Assembly: GCA_015207195.1 (NCBI GenBank)
Contig: JADEXJ010000031.1
Location: 1-49,293 of the forward strand
Direction: 5' to 3'
Length of the DNA stretch: 49,293 nucleotides
From: Pleurocapsales cyanobacterium LEGE 10410
GTDB taxonomy: Bacteria > Cyanobacteriota > Cyanobacteriia > Cyanobacteriales > Xenococcaceae
Both the position numbers and the translations under genes were made by a program. The notes below the pieces were generated by a model. The model saw only the letters and a list, made by a program, of their open reading frames with translations, was not told the origin of the DNA and did not search any database. Position 1 is the first letter of the stretch. Every line of letters starts with the position of its first letter. Shown here piece by piece: positions 30,968 to 39,477 of this stretch.

Positions 30968-33900
30968 TCAAAACAAACTTTTCTGCTTGACTTTGGAATT
31001 ACTTGCTTTCTTTTTTTTCTTAGACTTCCCTTTCTTCTTATCGTGTAAACCTTGGGCTACTTCCTCCGCATAGCGATCGAAGTTCAATTGCAACAGGCGG
31101 TCTAGGATTTCTCGGCGGATGGATTCGCTGATGGTGTAGCGCAATCCCTGTTTGGTTTCGTGGAAGTCGTGGTTTAAGCCCTCACCCTCAACTAAGTCGT
31201 CCCAACTGTATGCTTGTGCCACAGCGTAATTCATTGACCCATGGAGTTGACGGAGTTTGATAATATCTTCGCTGGTTTCTGCGGGGTCGTGAAAGCGGTT
31301 ATAGGTTTTGGTCAGTCCTTCCTGACGAGTTTGCATGATGGTTTGGCGGTGGTTGTAGTAGGTTTCGCCAATGGTTTCTAGGTTGGTGGTTGATTCGGGG
31401 AAGGGGAAAGTTTCAAAGCAATCAGATGGACTGTATCTAAGTGTGTGACCTCCTAAAGTTGAGCCATGTTTCCATGCCCAAAATTCATGAAAAGTTGATG
31501 ATAAAATCGCCAATTCAGGATAGGTTGAAATTGCAAATACCGTCATAGATTCTTGAAAGACAACTCCAGTTTTTACAAATTCAAATGCACAATTTGGACT
31601 ATGGCGTGTTTTACACAGAACCCGATCGCGTCCTGCGATCGCTTCATAAAGTTCTCCTCTACTGCGCCAAAACTGCCACCAAGGAGCAGCAGCAACATCA
31701 GCAGCTTTTGCTAATCTTTCATCCTTTACTTTTTCTTCCAAAATCTTCAAACAATCTGGATAATCAGCAGCATAAGGTCTTCCTTTAGGTTTCTTCGGAT
31801 CGTCATGTTCTTCATCTAAAGCCCAATTATGAAAATTAATTACCCAACGGCTAGGAGACTGATCGGGATTAGAATTAAGGTCTTGCCCGTTAAGATAGGG
31901 AAACAACACATCTTTGTTACGAGAGTCTTTTTCAATCAGTGCTTGTGCTTCTTCGGGAGGCAATACAAAACCCATTCCTAGAACGTAAGAACCAATAAAA
32001 GATTTACTTTGATTGGCTGCTAACCGATATGGTTTTCCCACAGCTTTCCCTGGAATAGTTAAATAAGGAGTAATACCAGTTACGGTTTTATCATCGAGGT
32101 AACATTCATTCTGCCATTGTCCTTTTTTCATCCAAACATAAGCCACTTCCAAACTAGCCGAACCCTCCCATTTACGACTGGGAACACCGCGATAGATTGT
32201 AGATGGTAATTCTTGAGTTTTGCCAGCCAGAACGCGAGGTTTGACAATTTGGTCTAACCCTACTTCTCTAGTATCTCCTTGGGCGATAGTATTAGTAGCA
32301 ACTAAACCTAGATGTCCATTCGCTTGTACTAATTGGTTGGCTTTTAAAAAGAAATAAGCACACAGATCGGCATTACCTTTTGTCCCATAAGCTAGATAGT
32401 CAAGTAAATAATCGCGATAGGGAGTACCCAGAACACCCGTAATTTTTTTTCCACCCATAAACGGCGGATTTGAGACGATCGCATTAAATCCTTTGACTCC
32501 TTTTGCTTGAGATGCCAAGAGAGATTTTAAATCGACTGCACCGTTACTTTTGCCATTGCCGTTGGCAGATTCGTTACCATTACTACTTGCTTTACCGTTA
32601 GTAGAACTTTTACCGTTGCCATTCATTTTGATGTGAGTAGACTTATCCCCAGATGGATCGAAGAAAACTTCGGGAAATTCTAATTCCCAATGGAAAGTAG
32701 CTAAATTCTGCGGTAACTGTTTTAAATCTGCTTCGGGGATGCTCGTGCCTTTATTGGCAACCGCTAACATTCTTTCTCGTAAAGCTTCTTGTTCGGTTTT
32801 CTTTAGTCCCGAATGATAGACCGCCATCAATAAATCTGCCCGCACTTTAAGATCGTGAATCCTGGCGTTAGCCTGGGCTAGTAAATAGGTTTTTTCCTGT
32901 TGGTCTTGGGGAGAATTGACGGGACGAGACTGAATTTGTAGCCGTTGTGCGATCGCCGATTGCACTTCAGACCAAAGACGATCTACCCCCAAAGTGAGAT
33001 TAGTTCCTTCGGAGGTATCCAGATTCCAGCTTTTTAACTGTTCTAGGTTCACCCCAACTAAAGAATCACCAGTTTTCAAGCAATGATCTAAAAAGGTAAA
33101 GGGCTTATCTTTTTGCATCGTCTCCAGCCACAACGATAACTTTGCCATCTCTACCGCTAGGTGATTTTTATCTACCCCATACAAACACCTTTCCGCTACC
33201 GTGCGTTTGGCATAGATTAACCGTTCCTCCCCATCTAGGGGAATCATACATTCTTCAGGACGAGAACGGGATAGCTTGCCCTCTGGCGCAATTACTACCT
33301 GCCCTGGATTATTTGATTCGGCATCTTCCCAAGCCTGAACCAGTTTTTCCCCTAAATAGCGACAAGCTTGAACTAAGAAGGCTGCCGACCCCATACAAAA
33401 ATCACAGATGTTCAGTGCTAGTATTTCCTCTGCGGATTTTAACTGCCATTCCTCTGCTGGTTTGCCCTCATCCACTCCCGTATAAACTAGCGGTTCGAGA
33501 GTGTAGCGGACGATTTCTTCTGTGACATTTTTACTAGTGTAGTGAGTTCCAGTATCTCGGCGGTCTGACCCTTGGGTAACATAGACACTACCTTGGGGAA
33601 TCACCAAAGGATAACCAAAGGTATCCTCCCGCAACAAATGATAAAAAGGTAAGACGCGATCGACTAATTCCTTATTGTTCTGGCAGGCAATTAGCAGTTT
33701 GTTGTAGGTATGGGGGTCTAACGCTTCTTGAACGGGTCGCTTATGGGGGAAACCCCCAAGACCGCGCCCGTCCGCTTCCTCTTTGTTTAGTGCATTCTTT
33801 AAAGCAGAAACCCCTCTACCAGTCTCTTTCTTGAGATATTTAACTAAACTTTCTTCACTCTCGGCATATTTTGCTTCCAATTCCGTTAAATCTAACTCTG

Positions 33901-35227
33901 GCTCTTTATTTTTAGTTCCTGCCAGCCCTAACACTGCCTTATCCGACCGAACGGCAGTATGGTCTAATAAACCTTCGTAAATATGCCCGATTTGTTCCAC
34001 ATCCAAGCCTTTAAAAGAAAGCCGACGGGGTTCGCTGTTTCCCCCTGGTAACTTGTCCTGTAAAATCTGTAAGGCTTCTAGAAGATGTAAAACCGTGCGA
34101 TTATCCACCTGCAAGGGTTGGTCATCTCCTTCTAAAAAGGGAAAACGGTTGGGGTCGAATAAATCCCCCCCGTAGGCAGGTAACTTGAGTAAATCGTGGT
34201 CGATACCACCGTGTACGCCTCGAAATAAAGCCAGCAAGCGACACCAAGCATCGTAACGACGCTCTAAAATCTCCTCCCCATACTTATCTGCCTGAGTTCT
34301 CAACTCTTCCCGAATGGTGGAAACGGCATAGGATTTATCATAGAGACTATTACCAGCCAGCAATAATCCCTTTTCCTCCGCACAAAAGAGAAACACCAAC
34401 CGCATCATTACTACCAATGCAGATTCATATAAAGTCTCTTCCGAAACATCTTTTAGCAACCCCCTGTCTTGGTCTAACTTATCGATCTTCTGAACTAAAA
34501 CCTCAACTGCTTTGAGAACCTGTTTCCCTAATTGGTCTGTTACCTCTTTTTGAGAATCCTTACTTCTTTGAAATAACGCGGTGAGAGTTTCTTCAGCTTC
34601 GACGGCAAAAAACCGCCTTACTCCCAATAAAGAACGAAACGCCCTGAGAGTAACCTTTTCCTCTATCCAGAGATGGCTATACCAAGAAATAAAACTGCTG
34701 CTTTGTCCTGGGGGTGCATAAACCAACATCCACTGTTCCCCATTCGTCACCAAACCCAAACCGATATTCGTTCCCCGCAACAGTTCCAGCATCCGCGTGG
34801 CAGGGGAAGCTGTCCAACGAGATTTCTTATAAGACTTTTCTAAACCCTGGTCAAAAGGAACAATTTTAACCAGCATTTGGGGTTTCGCCGTATCTGGCTC
34901 GACCAAAACCACATCGGGAGTCAAACTTTCCCCATACTGCGACACTTTAACCGTCAGACTGGGGGCAATCTGCTGCCGTTTTTGAAGTAACTCCGTCGGA
35001 AATTCTAATGTATTCTGTAAGACCCAATCAATCCAAGCGCGATGAATCTCTGGATTAAATTTCTCATATGACCACTCGTCATAGGCTATCTTGAGCAAAT
35101 TAAAATGTTCTGGTTCGTGGGCATCCAACCCTTGAGGGAAAACTTTTAATAATTCTTCGATGCTCAAAAAAGCACCTTGGGCTTCTACTAAAGAAAGCCA
35201 CTCGGCGTGATGACGGGGGACAGACAT
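30968..35227 (-). CDS. drmMI: DISARM class 1 N6-adenine DNA methyltransferase DrmMI
   Basis: The 1419-aa type II/PglX-like methyltransferase marks host DNA so that DISARM spares it. SAM motif I is in NICDFCMGSAAFLVQACRY (about 604-622) and the catalytic motif IV is VSNPPFMGGKKI (about 914-925). A motif X-like stretch is GTHYTSKNVTEEIVRY (about 560-575). Between motif I and IV there is a low-complexity Asn/Gly/Ser/Lys linker (about 862-892) that may be a later expansion. Residues about 484-500 come from a 51-bp repeat inserted in frame. The C-terminal half recognises the target. It is 135 bp downstream of a drmD-like remnant and 89 bp upstream of hicA. It is the largest gene of the window. Confidence 0.9.
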   Translation of the reverse strand: MSVPRHHAEWLSLVEAQGAFLSIEELLKVFPQGLDAHEPEHFNLLKIAYDEWSYEKFNPEIHRAWIDWVLQNTLEFPTELLQKRQQIAPSLTVKVSQYGESLTPDVVLVEPDTAKPQMLVKIVPFDQGLEKSYKKSRWTASPATRMLELLRGTNIGLGLVTNGEQWMLVYAPPGQSSSFISWYSHLWIEEKVTLRAFRSLLGVRRFFAVEAEETLTALFQRSKDSQKEVTDQLGKQVLKAVEVLVQKIDKLDQDRGLLKDVSEETLYESALVVMMRLVFLFCAEEKGLLLAGNSLYDKSYAVSTIREELRTQADKYGEEILERRYDAWCRLLALFRGVHGGIDHDLLKLPAYGGDLFDPNRFPFLEGDDQPLQVDNRTVLHLLEALQILQDKLPGGNSEPRRLSFKGLDVEQIGHIYEGLLDHTAVRSDKAVLGLAGTKNKEPELDLTELEAKYAESEESLVKYLKKETGRGVSALKNALNKEEADGRGLGGFPHKRPVQEALDPHTYNKLLIACQNNKELVDRVLPFYHLLREDTFGYPLVIPQGSVYVTQGSDRRDTGTHYTSKNVTEEIVRYTLEPLVYTGVDEGKPAEEWQLKSAEEILALNICDFCMGSAAFLVQACRYLGEKLVQAWEDAESNNPGQVVIAPEGKLSRSRPEECMIPLDGEERLIYAKRTVAERCLYGVDKNHLAVEMAKLSLWLETMQKDKPFTFLDHCLKTGDSLVGVNLEQLKSWNLDTSEGTNLTLGVDRLWSEVQSAIAQRLQIQSRPVNSPQDQQEKTYLLAQANARIHDLKVRADLLMAVYHSGLKKTEQEALRERMLAVANKGTSIPEADLKQLPQNLATFHWELEFPEVFFDPSGDKSTHIKMNGNGKSSTNGKASSNGNESANGNGKSNGAVDLKSLLASQAKGVKGFNAIVSNPPFMGGKKITGVLGTPYRDYLLDYLAYGTKGNADLCAYFFLKANQLVQANGHLGLVATNTIAQGDTREVGLDQIVKPRVLAGKTQELPSTIYRGVPSRKWEGSASLEVAYVWMKKGQWQNECYLDDKTVTGITPYLTIPGKAVGKPYRLAANQSKSFIGSYVLGMGFVLPPEEAQALIEKDSRNKDVLFPYLNGQDLNSNPDQSPSRWVINFHNWALDEEHDDPKKPKGRPYAADYPDCLKILEEKVKDERLAKAADVAAAPWWQFWRSRGELYEAIAGRDRVLCKTRHSPNCAFEFVKTGVVFQESMTVFAISTYPELAILSSTFHEFWAWKHGSTLGGHTLRYSPSDCFETFPFPESTTNLETIGETYYNHRQTIMQTRQEGLTKTYNRFHDPAETSEDIIKLRQLHGSMNYAVAQAYSWDDLVEGEGLNHDFHETKQGLRYTISESIRREILDRLLQLNFDRYAEEVAQGLHDKKKGKSKKKKKASNSKVKQKSLF
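33728..33778 (-). repeat. 51-bp palindromic repeat inserted in frame (copy B)
   Basis: On the minus strand the unit is GAAGCGGACGGG, core with GGGGG-TTT-CCCCC, then CCCGTTCAA, followed by a second GAAGCG. It is 51 bp (17 codons), as is copy A. Arms GACGGG/CCCGTT differ from copy A (GATGCAG/CTGCATC) but are still complementary. Confidence 0.8.
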
Positions 35228-35361
35228 ATTAAAAATAATTTATAAAAGAACTTTAAAAAGACAAAAACTGGTTTTATATTCTTAAAATTCCCTTATCTAT
35301 CCCTTAATCCATCATTTATGACCAAATATGCTGATTTAAGCGCGTTTTTAAACTATTTTAC

Positions 35362-35634
35362 TCAAGCATATTTCTGCGGAATCAAGAAAGCGATCGCCAG
35401 AGGAAACAGGCGGGAACTCAAATTAGCAAAGCGGTCTTGAATTAGCTTGGTTTCCTGCTCTATTTCTTGGGGAATATCCTCCAGTCTGGCTTTGAGACTA
35501 TTGCGATTACTCTCTAACTGCTGCTGTTCGGCATCATTAAATAAATCGGCGTTGAAACAGCAATCGGACAAAAAACAACGCTCGACGTATAATTCGATGA
35601 GACAAGATTCTATAATCTTTATCCCATAATGGTT
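35362..35634 (-). pseudogene. drmD: Probable C-terminal remnant of DISARM helicase gene drmD
   Basis: The minus-strand frame is open from after a TAA at 35635-35637 to a stop at 35362, about 90 codons. It reads HYGIKIIESCLIELYVERCF, ADLFNDAEQQQLESNRNSL and KARLEDIPQEIEQETKLIQD, ending SSRLFPLAIAFLIPQKYA. A coiled region of R/K-x-x-L and E-rich helices followed by a hydrophobic RxFPLA-type end recalls the last part of SNF2-type DrmD helicases, and the place (just upstream of drmMI) is where class 1 DISARM loci have drmD. No ATG is present in the open part; a TTG at 35571 could start 69 residues. The assignment rests on memory of the family tail and on position; treat as tentative. Confidence 0.35.
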
Positions 35635-36022
35635 TTAAAAATCCACATAAATACTCCACAGAGTAATTTCAAAAGAACTTCTAAAAGTGTCCACTAATTA
35701 TACGAGCAGTTTTTTGATAGATAATTGATGGTTTTGGGTCGAACTATACGCTCAGTTAGGCAAAACTCAACGTAGAACATCTCTTATACGTACAGTTTAA
35801 TCAATAATTCTGGCTAAATAATTCTAGTTATACGTCCAGCGTTGTTTTCTGTCCGTTTACTGTCGGATCGCCTAAGAGGAAAAGAAAGCTGCCGATTGAA
35901 AAATGCTAACTCTCTGAGAGAAACAATTGCCATTTATAATCGTGTAGTAAAATCTTGTAGCTATAAATGGCGTTAGCAAAAATATCGATCTTGGATAATT
36001 TATTAGAAGCTGCCAAATCTAT
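35635..36022. other. Noncoding region with iteron-like repeats upstream of DUF6883 gene
   Basis: No gene is visible in these 388 bp. It holds four 14-bp direct repeats (35698-35841) described separately and presumably the promoter of the DUF6883/DUF4926 pair. It is AT-rich except for a few GGATCGCC stretches. Confidence 0.6.
35698..35841 (+). repeat. Four 14-bp direct repeats (iterons)
   Basis: Copies: TTATACGAGCAGTT (35698), CTATACGCTCAGTT (35744), TTATACGTACAGTT (35784), TTATACGTCCAGCG (35828). Start-to-start spacing is 46, 40 and 44 bp, about four helical turns. An inverted copy-like sequence lies at 35579-35592. The set suggests cooperative protein binding: an operator or an origin. Confidence 0.7.
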
Positions 36023-36373
36023 ATGAATTTAGGAGAAGTTGTAAGCCGTATAGTCATCGATCCTCGGAAGCTAACGGAGTATGCACTTAATCCAGATAAC
36101 CCAAGAGGAGCAAATAAAGCAGTAATGTTTGAGCGTCACCTCGGTTTTACCAAAGACAATTATCAATTGCTGCTACAGCAAATCGAGTCGAAAGCACTCT
36201 TATCTGAGGCGACTTTACAGTCAACAGACATACACGGACAGAGATATCAGGTAGATTTAGAAATAGAGGGAGTTAGATCGAAACAAGTCGAGATAGTAAG
36301 AACAGGATGGATAGTAGAGCCGAAAAGCGACGTAGCAAGGTTGGTTACACTTTATGTGAGGAAAAGGAAATGA
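36023..36373 (+). CDS. DUF6883-family protein
   Basis: The 116-aa protein reads VIDPRKLTEYALNPDNPRGA, then HLGFTKDNYQLLLQQIES and TGWIVEPKSDVARLVTLYV. This resembles the DUF6883 family, with LTEYLLNPxxPxGxxKAxFF, LGFT and a terminal RLVT strand; members often pair with DUF4926 proteins. Function is unknown, and toxin-like or polymorphic-effector roles are suspected. Its stop overlaps the next start by 4 bp (ATGA), so the two are co-translated. It is transcribed away from the DISARM genes. Confidence 0.65.
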   Translation: MNLGEVVSRIVIDPRKLTEYALNPDNPRGANKAVMFERHLGFTKDNYQLLLQQIESKALLSEATLQSTDIHGQRYQVDLEIEGVRSKQVEIVRTGWIVEPKSDVARLVTLYVRKRK

Positions 36374-36681
36374 CTCAGCCAGAATTATTTGATGTTGTTG
36401 AGTTATTGGTAGACCTACCCGAATTCAATCTTCGAGCGGGAATTCAGGGAGCAATAGTTGAATGCTATCGAAACAATAACTATGAGGTTGAATTTTCCAA
36501 CTCTGATGGAGAAACATTAGCACTTTGTAGTTTATCTACTCAACAGTTTGTCGTGGTCTGGTCAGCCAAAACAAAAACTTGGCTGTCTGTTCCAGAGCGA
36601 GTTGCTGCTATTGTCAAAAATTTGGATGACAATAGGCAAAAGGAAGTTTTGGATTTTGCACGATTTTTACATCATAAATAA
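36370..36681 (+). CDS. DUF4926-family protein with DUF2281-like end
   Basis: I start at 36370 (MTQPELFDVVELLVDLPEFN), which overlaps the preceding stop; a longer frame upstream is a shadow. Residues 1-65 match the DUF4926 fold (LLVDLPEFNLRAGIQGAIVE, then NNYEVEFSNSDGETLALCSL). The tail PERVAAIVKNLDDNRQKEVL and DFARFLHH resembles DUF2281-type antitoxin tails. The pair with DUF6883 probably acts as toxin-antitoxin or effector-immunity. It ends 30 bp before the convergent helicase gene. Confidence 0.6.
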   Translation: MTQPELFDVVELLVDLPEFNLRAGIQGAIVECYRNNNYEVEFSNSDGETLALCSLSTQQFVVVWSAKTKTWLSVPERVAAIVKNLDDNRQKEVLDFARFLHHK

Positions 36682-36710
36682 TCTTCAAATATTATCTATT
36701 TGGCTCTGGC

Positions 36711-39311
36711 TTACACACTACGATTTATGTTCTCCGTAGTTATCAATTCGCCCGCAGCAATTGCTAGTTGTTTCAATAAACCCCGATTGCGATCGGGACA
36801 GTTGGTATGATGAAGGCATCGAGGACAGCCATTAGTACAGTCACATTGTTTGGCTAAAGCAATACCTCGTTCGGCTAATTGTGTGAAATACCGCCAAACG
36901 GTTTCCGATGCTCCATTTCCGCCTTCGTTTGTGTCGTAGAAATAACCTGTAAATGTTTTTGTATGTTCGGAATCAGAAACAATTAGAAAATTAAGATCGC
37001 TCGATGCACCCATTCTGAGTAGAGGAAGTGCTGACAGAATCAAATGACCAAAACTGTGTAACACCATGAATTCCAAGGGATATTCCCAGACAAAATTAGG
37101 AGAATGCGCCTGTAATTCTTGTTTAATGTTGTTAATAGCTGGTTGAAGCTGTTGGTAAAAATTGGGGTCGAGTTCGATCTTGGTACAGATGGTGTTTAAT
37201 TCATTGGTCAAGGGTTCAGCAAAACTATGCTCATCAACTAGCCAGCTTAACTCTGCCCGTTTGGTTTTCTGCTGACAGAAAGGACAGAGGTTGAGATTGT
37301 GCAGGGGTTCTTTGTGTTTGAGGCATTTGTGATTCAGGCAGGTAAGTTCGTACTTTCTCTGTAGGAGTTGATAGCCAATAGTCGATTCGGCGATCGCAAC
37401 TGAGGCTAAGGTAAGTTTGACTAACGGTATTGGGGAAGTAGCATCTGGAAAACTAAGCTCATAGGGTTGAGTTAGAACTTGGGCGATCGCCGTCTCAACT
37501 TCTGTTGTGGCTCTGGTATACAATCCAACATCAGCAATTCTTCTGAGGACTGCCTTATCTGAAGTAAGTTCTTCGCAGCGATATGTTACCATTCCTTCGG
37601 TTGGATGCTGATGACGGTAGATTGCTCCTGGGAACACCTCTCGCTGTGCGGTCACTCCGTCTAGCTCTTCAACAATCTTGCCCCGTTCGATATCAAGCAG
37701 ACTAACTCTGTAACTGCTAGAGCTACCACGAAAATTAACATCGCGATGGGGGTATCCTTTAGCCCACAGTCGTTCTCTACTTTTACGAAGTACTCCTTGT
37801 GCCATTAATACCTGTAACAGAGGAATACTGCTAGAACTGAAATATTGCTCTGCCTGCTGAAGATTGAAACCATTTTCTACCGCAGCACACATTAAATGTT
37901 TGCCCAAATCTAGAGGATAATTGGGATTAAAGCTAACTCGCTCTACTTTTCCTCGAAGAAGTATTTCAGGCTGTTGGGCATAGTAGAGATCTAACGGAGA
38001 ATACTGGGTGGGAAGGAAAATAGCTAGTCCTTTTTTGTTTCTACCTGCTCGACCTATACGTTGACGAAAAGCTTGTAGTGAATTAGACCAACCGCGAACA
38101 ATTGCAAAATCTAGACTGCCAATGTCAATACCAGCTTCTAAAGCGGAAGTGGCAATGACGCAGCGAATTTCTCCTGTTTCTAATCCTGATAAAATTTGTT
38201 CTCGTCGCTGTTGGGTGAGACTGCCGTAGAAAATAGCTATTTGCTGCTCGATGGCATAGTATTCTTGAGCTTCGGCTTCAGCAATTAGGACTGAAAACAG
38301 GCTTTTGATGGACTGTCTGCTATTAATAAAGCAAATACCAGTCTGGTTTTGAGCTAGTAGAAACAAGATAATCCTGGCTGTATCTACATTAGGATTGCTA
38401 CTGGGACGGGTAACTATTAATTGCTGTTCTGGCTTACTTGCTCCCGATCTGTTTATCCAATACAGTCGATCGTTTTTAAGCTTTGGTCGATCCGATAGTT
38501 TTCTAGCTAATTCTTTGGGATTACCCACTGTAGCACTGAGGAAGATAAACTGAAGCTTTCTACTGTTACCATCGTACTTATCTACGGTAAGCTTGATACG
38601 GCGCAGCAGGTTAGTCATATTAGCACCGTAAACTCCATCAAAGGTATGTGCCTCATCAATGACAATAAATTTTAGTCGGGAGAAGAAATGCTGCCAACCA
38701 GAGTTAAAGTGAACCTGTCGCAAGGCATAGTGAATAAGCTCTGGGGTAGTGATAATAATTTGAGGAGAGCGAGCTAGTAAAGATTCTCGTTCGGGCTTGC
38801 TGATATCCCCGTTAAGTAAAACCATAAAAGGTCTTGAAGAATTGGGAATAGCATTAATTAATCGGGCAAGTTTTTGATTTTGGTCTGCGCTTAGTGCTTT
38901 AAGTCCGTAAAAAGCCAAAGCCGTAGTATCGTTCTGAAGCAGATTTTCCAGTATGGGAATATAAGCACCGAGAGTCTTGCCACTAGCAGTATCGGTCGTG
39001 ATGATTACATCTTTACCTTTTCTAACTGCCTGGAGACATCGGGCTTGGTGAGAGTAAAGACTGTTAATACCGTTAACTTTCAAAGCTTTTCGTAATATAG
39101 ACGGTAAAGTCTTTGGCAACTTATAGCGTTTGGCTTTTTGAGGGGGAATGGTTTCTTGCCAGAGGAGATTTTCTTGGAGGAATTCGATAATGTCTCTATC
39201 TTCATCTTCAAAAGTGCGTGTATTTTCCTTGCTGTCTCCACTGTCGGGAGAAGATTGTGATGACTTATCTAAAATACTTTGAAGTAACAAGTGATAATTC
39301 GGTCGCTGCAT
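36711..39311 (-). CDS. MrfA/YprA-like DEAH-box helicase with DUF1998 end
   Basis: The 866-aa protein is an SF2 helicase of the MrfA/Hrq1/YprA type. Motif I is IITTDTASGKTLGAYIP (about 104-120), the DEAH box is IVIDEAHTFDGVYGA (about 213-227), motif VI is AFRQRIGRAGRNKKGLAIF. The C-terminal region has a zinc-type CLNHKCLKHKE with CPFCQQK (about 655-685), then a DUF1998 end with EYPLEFMVLHSFGHLIL, GYFYDTNEGGNGASETVW and the cysteine cluster CDCTNGCPRCLHHTNCP (about 822-838). Bacillus MrfA repairs DNA damage; DrmA and DrmB of DISARM together have the same two-module content. It is divergent from the Cys-rich gene with a 14-bp inverted repeat in the shared promoter. Membership in the DISARM locus is uncertain. 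Confidence 0.85.
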   Translation of the reverse strand: MQRPNYHLLLQSILDKSSQSSPDSGDSKENTRTFEDEDRDIIEFLQENLLWQETIPPQKAKRYKLPKTLPSILRKALKVNGINSLYSHQARCLQAVRKGKDVIITTDTASGKTLGAYIPILENLLQNDTTALAFYGLKALSADQNQKLARLINAIPNSSRPFMVLLNGDISKPERESLLARSPQIIITTPELIHYALRQVHFNSGWQHFFSRLKFIVIDEAHTFDGVYGANMTNLLRRIKLTVDKYDGNSRKLQFIFLSATVGNPKELARKLSDRPKLKNDRLYWINRSGASKPEQQLIVTRPSSNPNVDTARIILFLLAQNQTGICFINSRQSIKSLFSVLIAEAEAQEYYAIEQQIAIFYGSLTQQRREQILSGLETGEIRCVIATSALEAGIDIGSLDFAIVRGWSNSLQAFRQRIGRAGRNKKGLAIFLPTQYSPLDLYYAQQPEILLRGKVERVSFNPNYPLDLGKHLMCAAVENGFNLQQAEQYFSSSSIPLLQVLMAQGVLRKSRERLWAKGYPHRDVNFRGSSSSYRVSLLDIERGKIVEELDGVTAQREVFPGAIYRHQHPTEGMVTYRCEELTSDKAVLRRIADVGLYTRATTEVETAIAQVLTQPYELSFPDATSPIPLVKLTLASVAIAESTIGYQLLQRKYELTCLNHKCLKHKEPLHNLNLCPFCQQKTKRAELSWLVDEHSFAEPLTNELNTICTKIELDPNFYQQLQPAINNIKQELQAHSPNFVWEYPLEFMVLHSFGHLILSALPLLRMGASSDLNFLIVSDSEHTKTFTGYFYDTNEGGNGASETVWRYFTQLAERGIALAKQCDCTNGCPRCLHHTNCPDRNRGLLKQLAIAAGELITTENINRSV

Positions 39312-39374
39312 TTTACTAAAGGAGTTTTGGTTGTAAAAATCATCTCCGTTAGGAAATTAGCGAATGATTAAAAA

Positions 39375-39418
39375 TTTAGTTCTAGCTATACAATGTATAT
39401 AACTTAGCTAGAACTAAA
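39375..39418. promoter_or_regulatory. 14-bp perfect inverted repeat in divergent promoter
   Basis: TTTAGTTCTAGCTA (39375-39388) and TAGCTAGAACTAAA (39405-39418) enclose a 16-bp AT-rich spacer TACAATGTATATAACT that could hold the -10 boxes. The right arm ends 4 bp before the Cys-rich gene's ATG, so bound protein would block it, and it also sits 64 bp before the helicase start. Confidence 0.6.
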
Positions 39419-39477
39419 AATCATGCCTACTGAATTATGTGCTTATGGCTTTAGCTGTACCTCAATGATGAACGAAC

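Noticed and set aside
35698-35841. CRISPR array
   Set aside because: Repeats are 14 bp and the spacers are irregular (26-32 bp); no cas genes are near.
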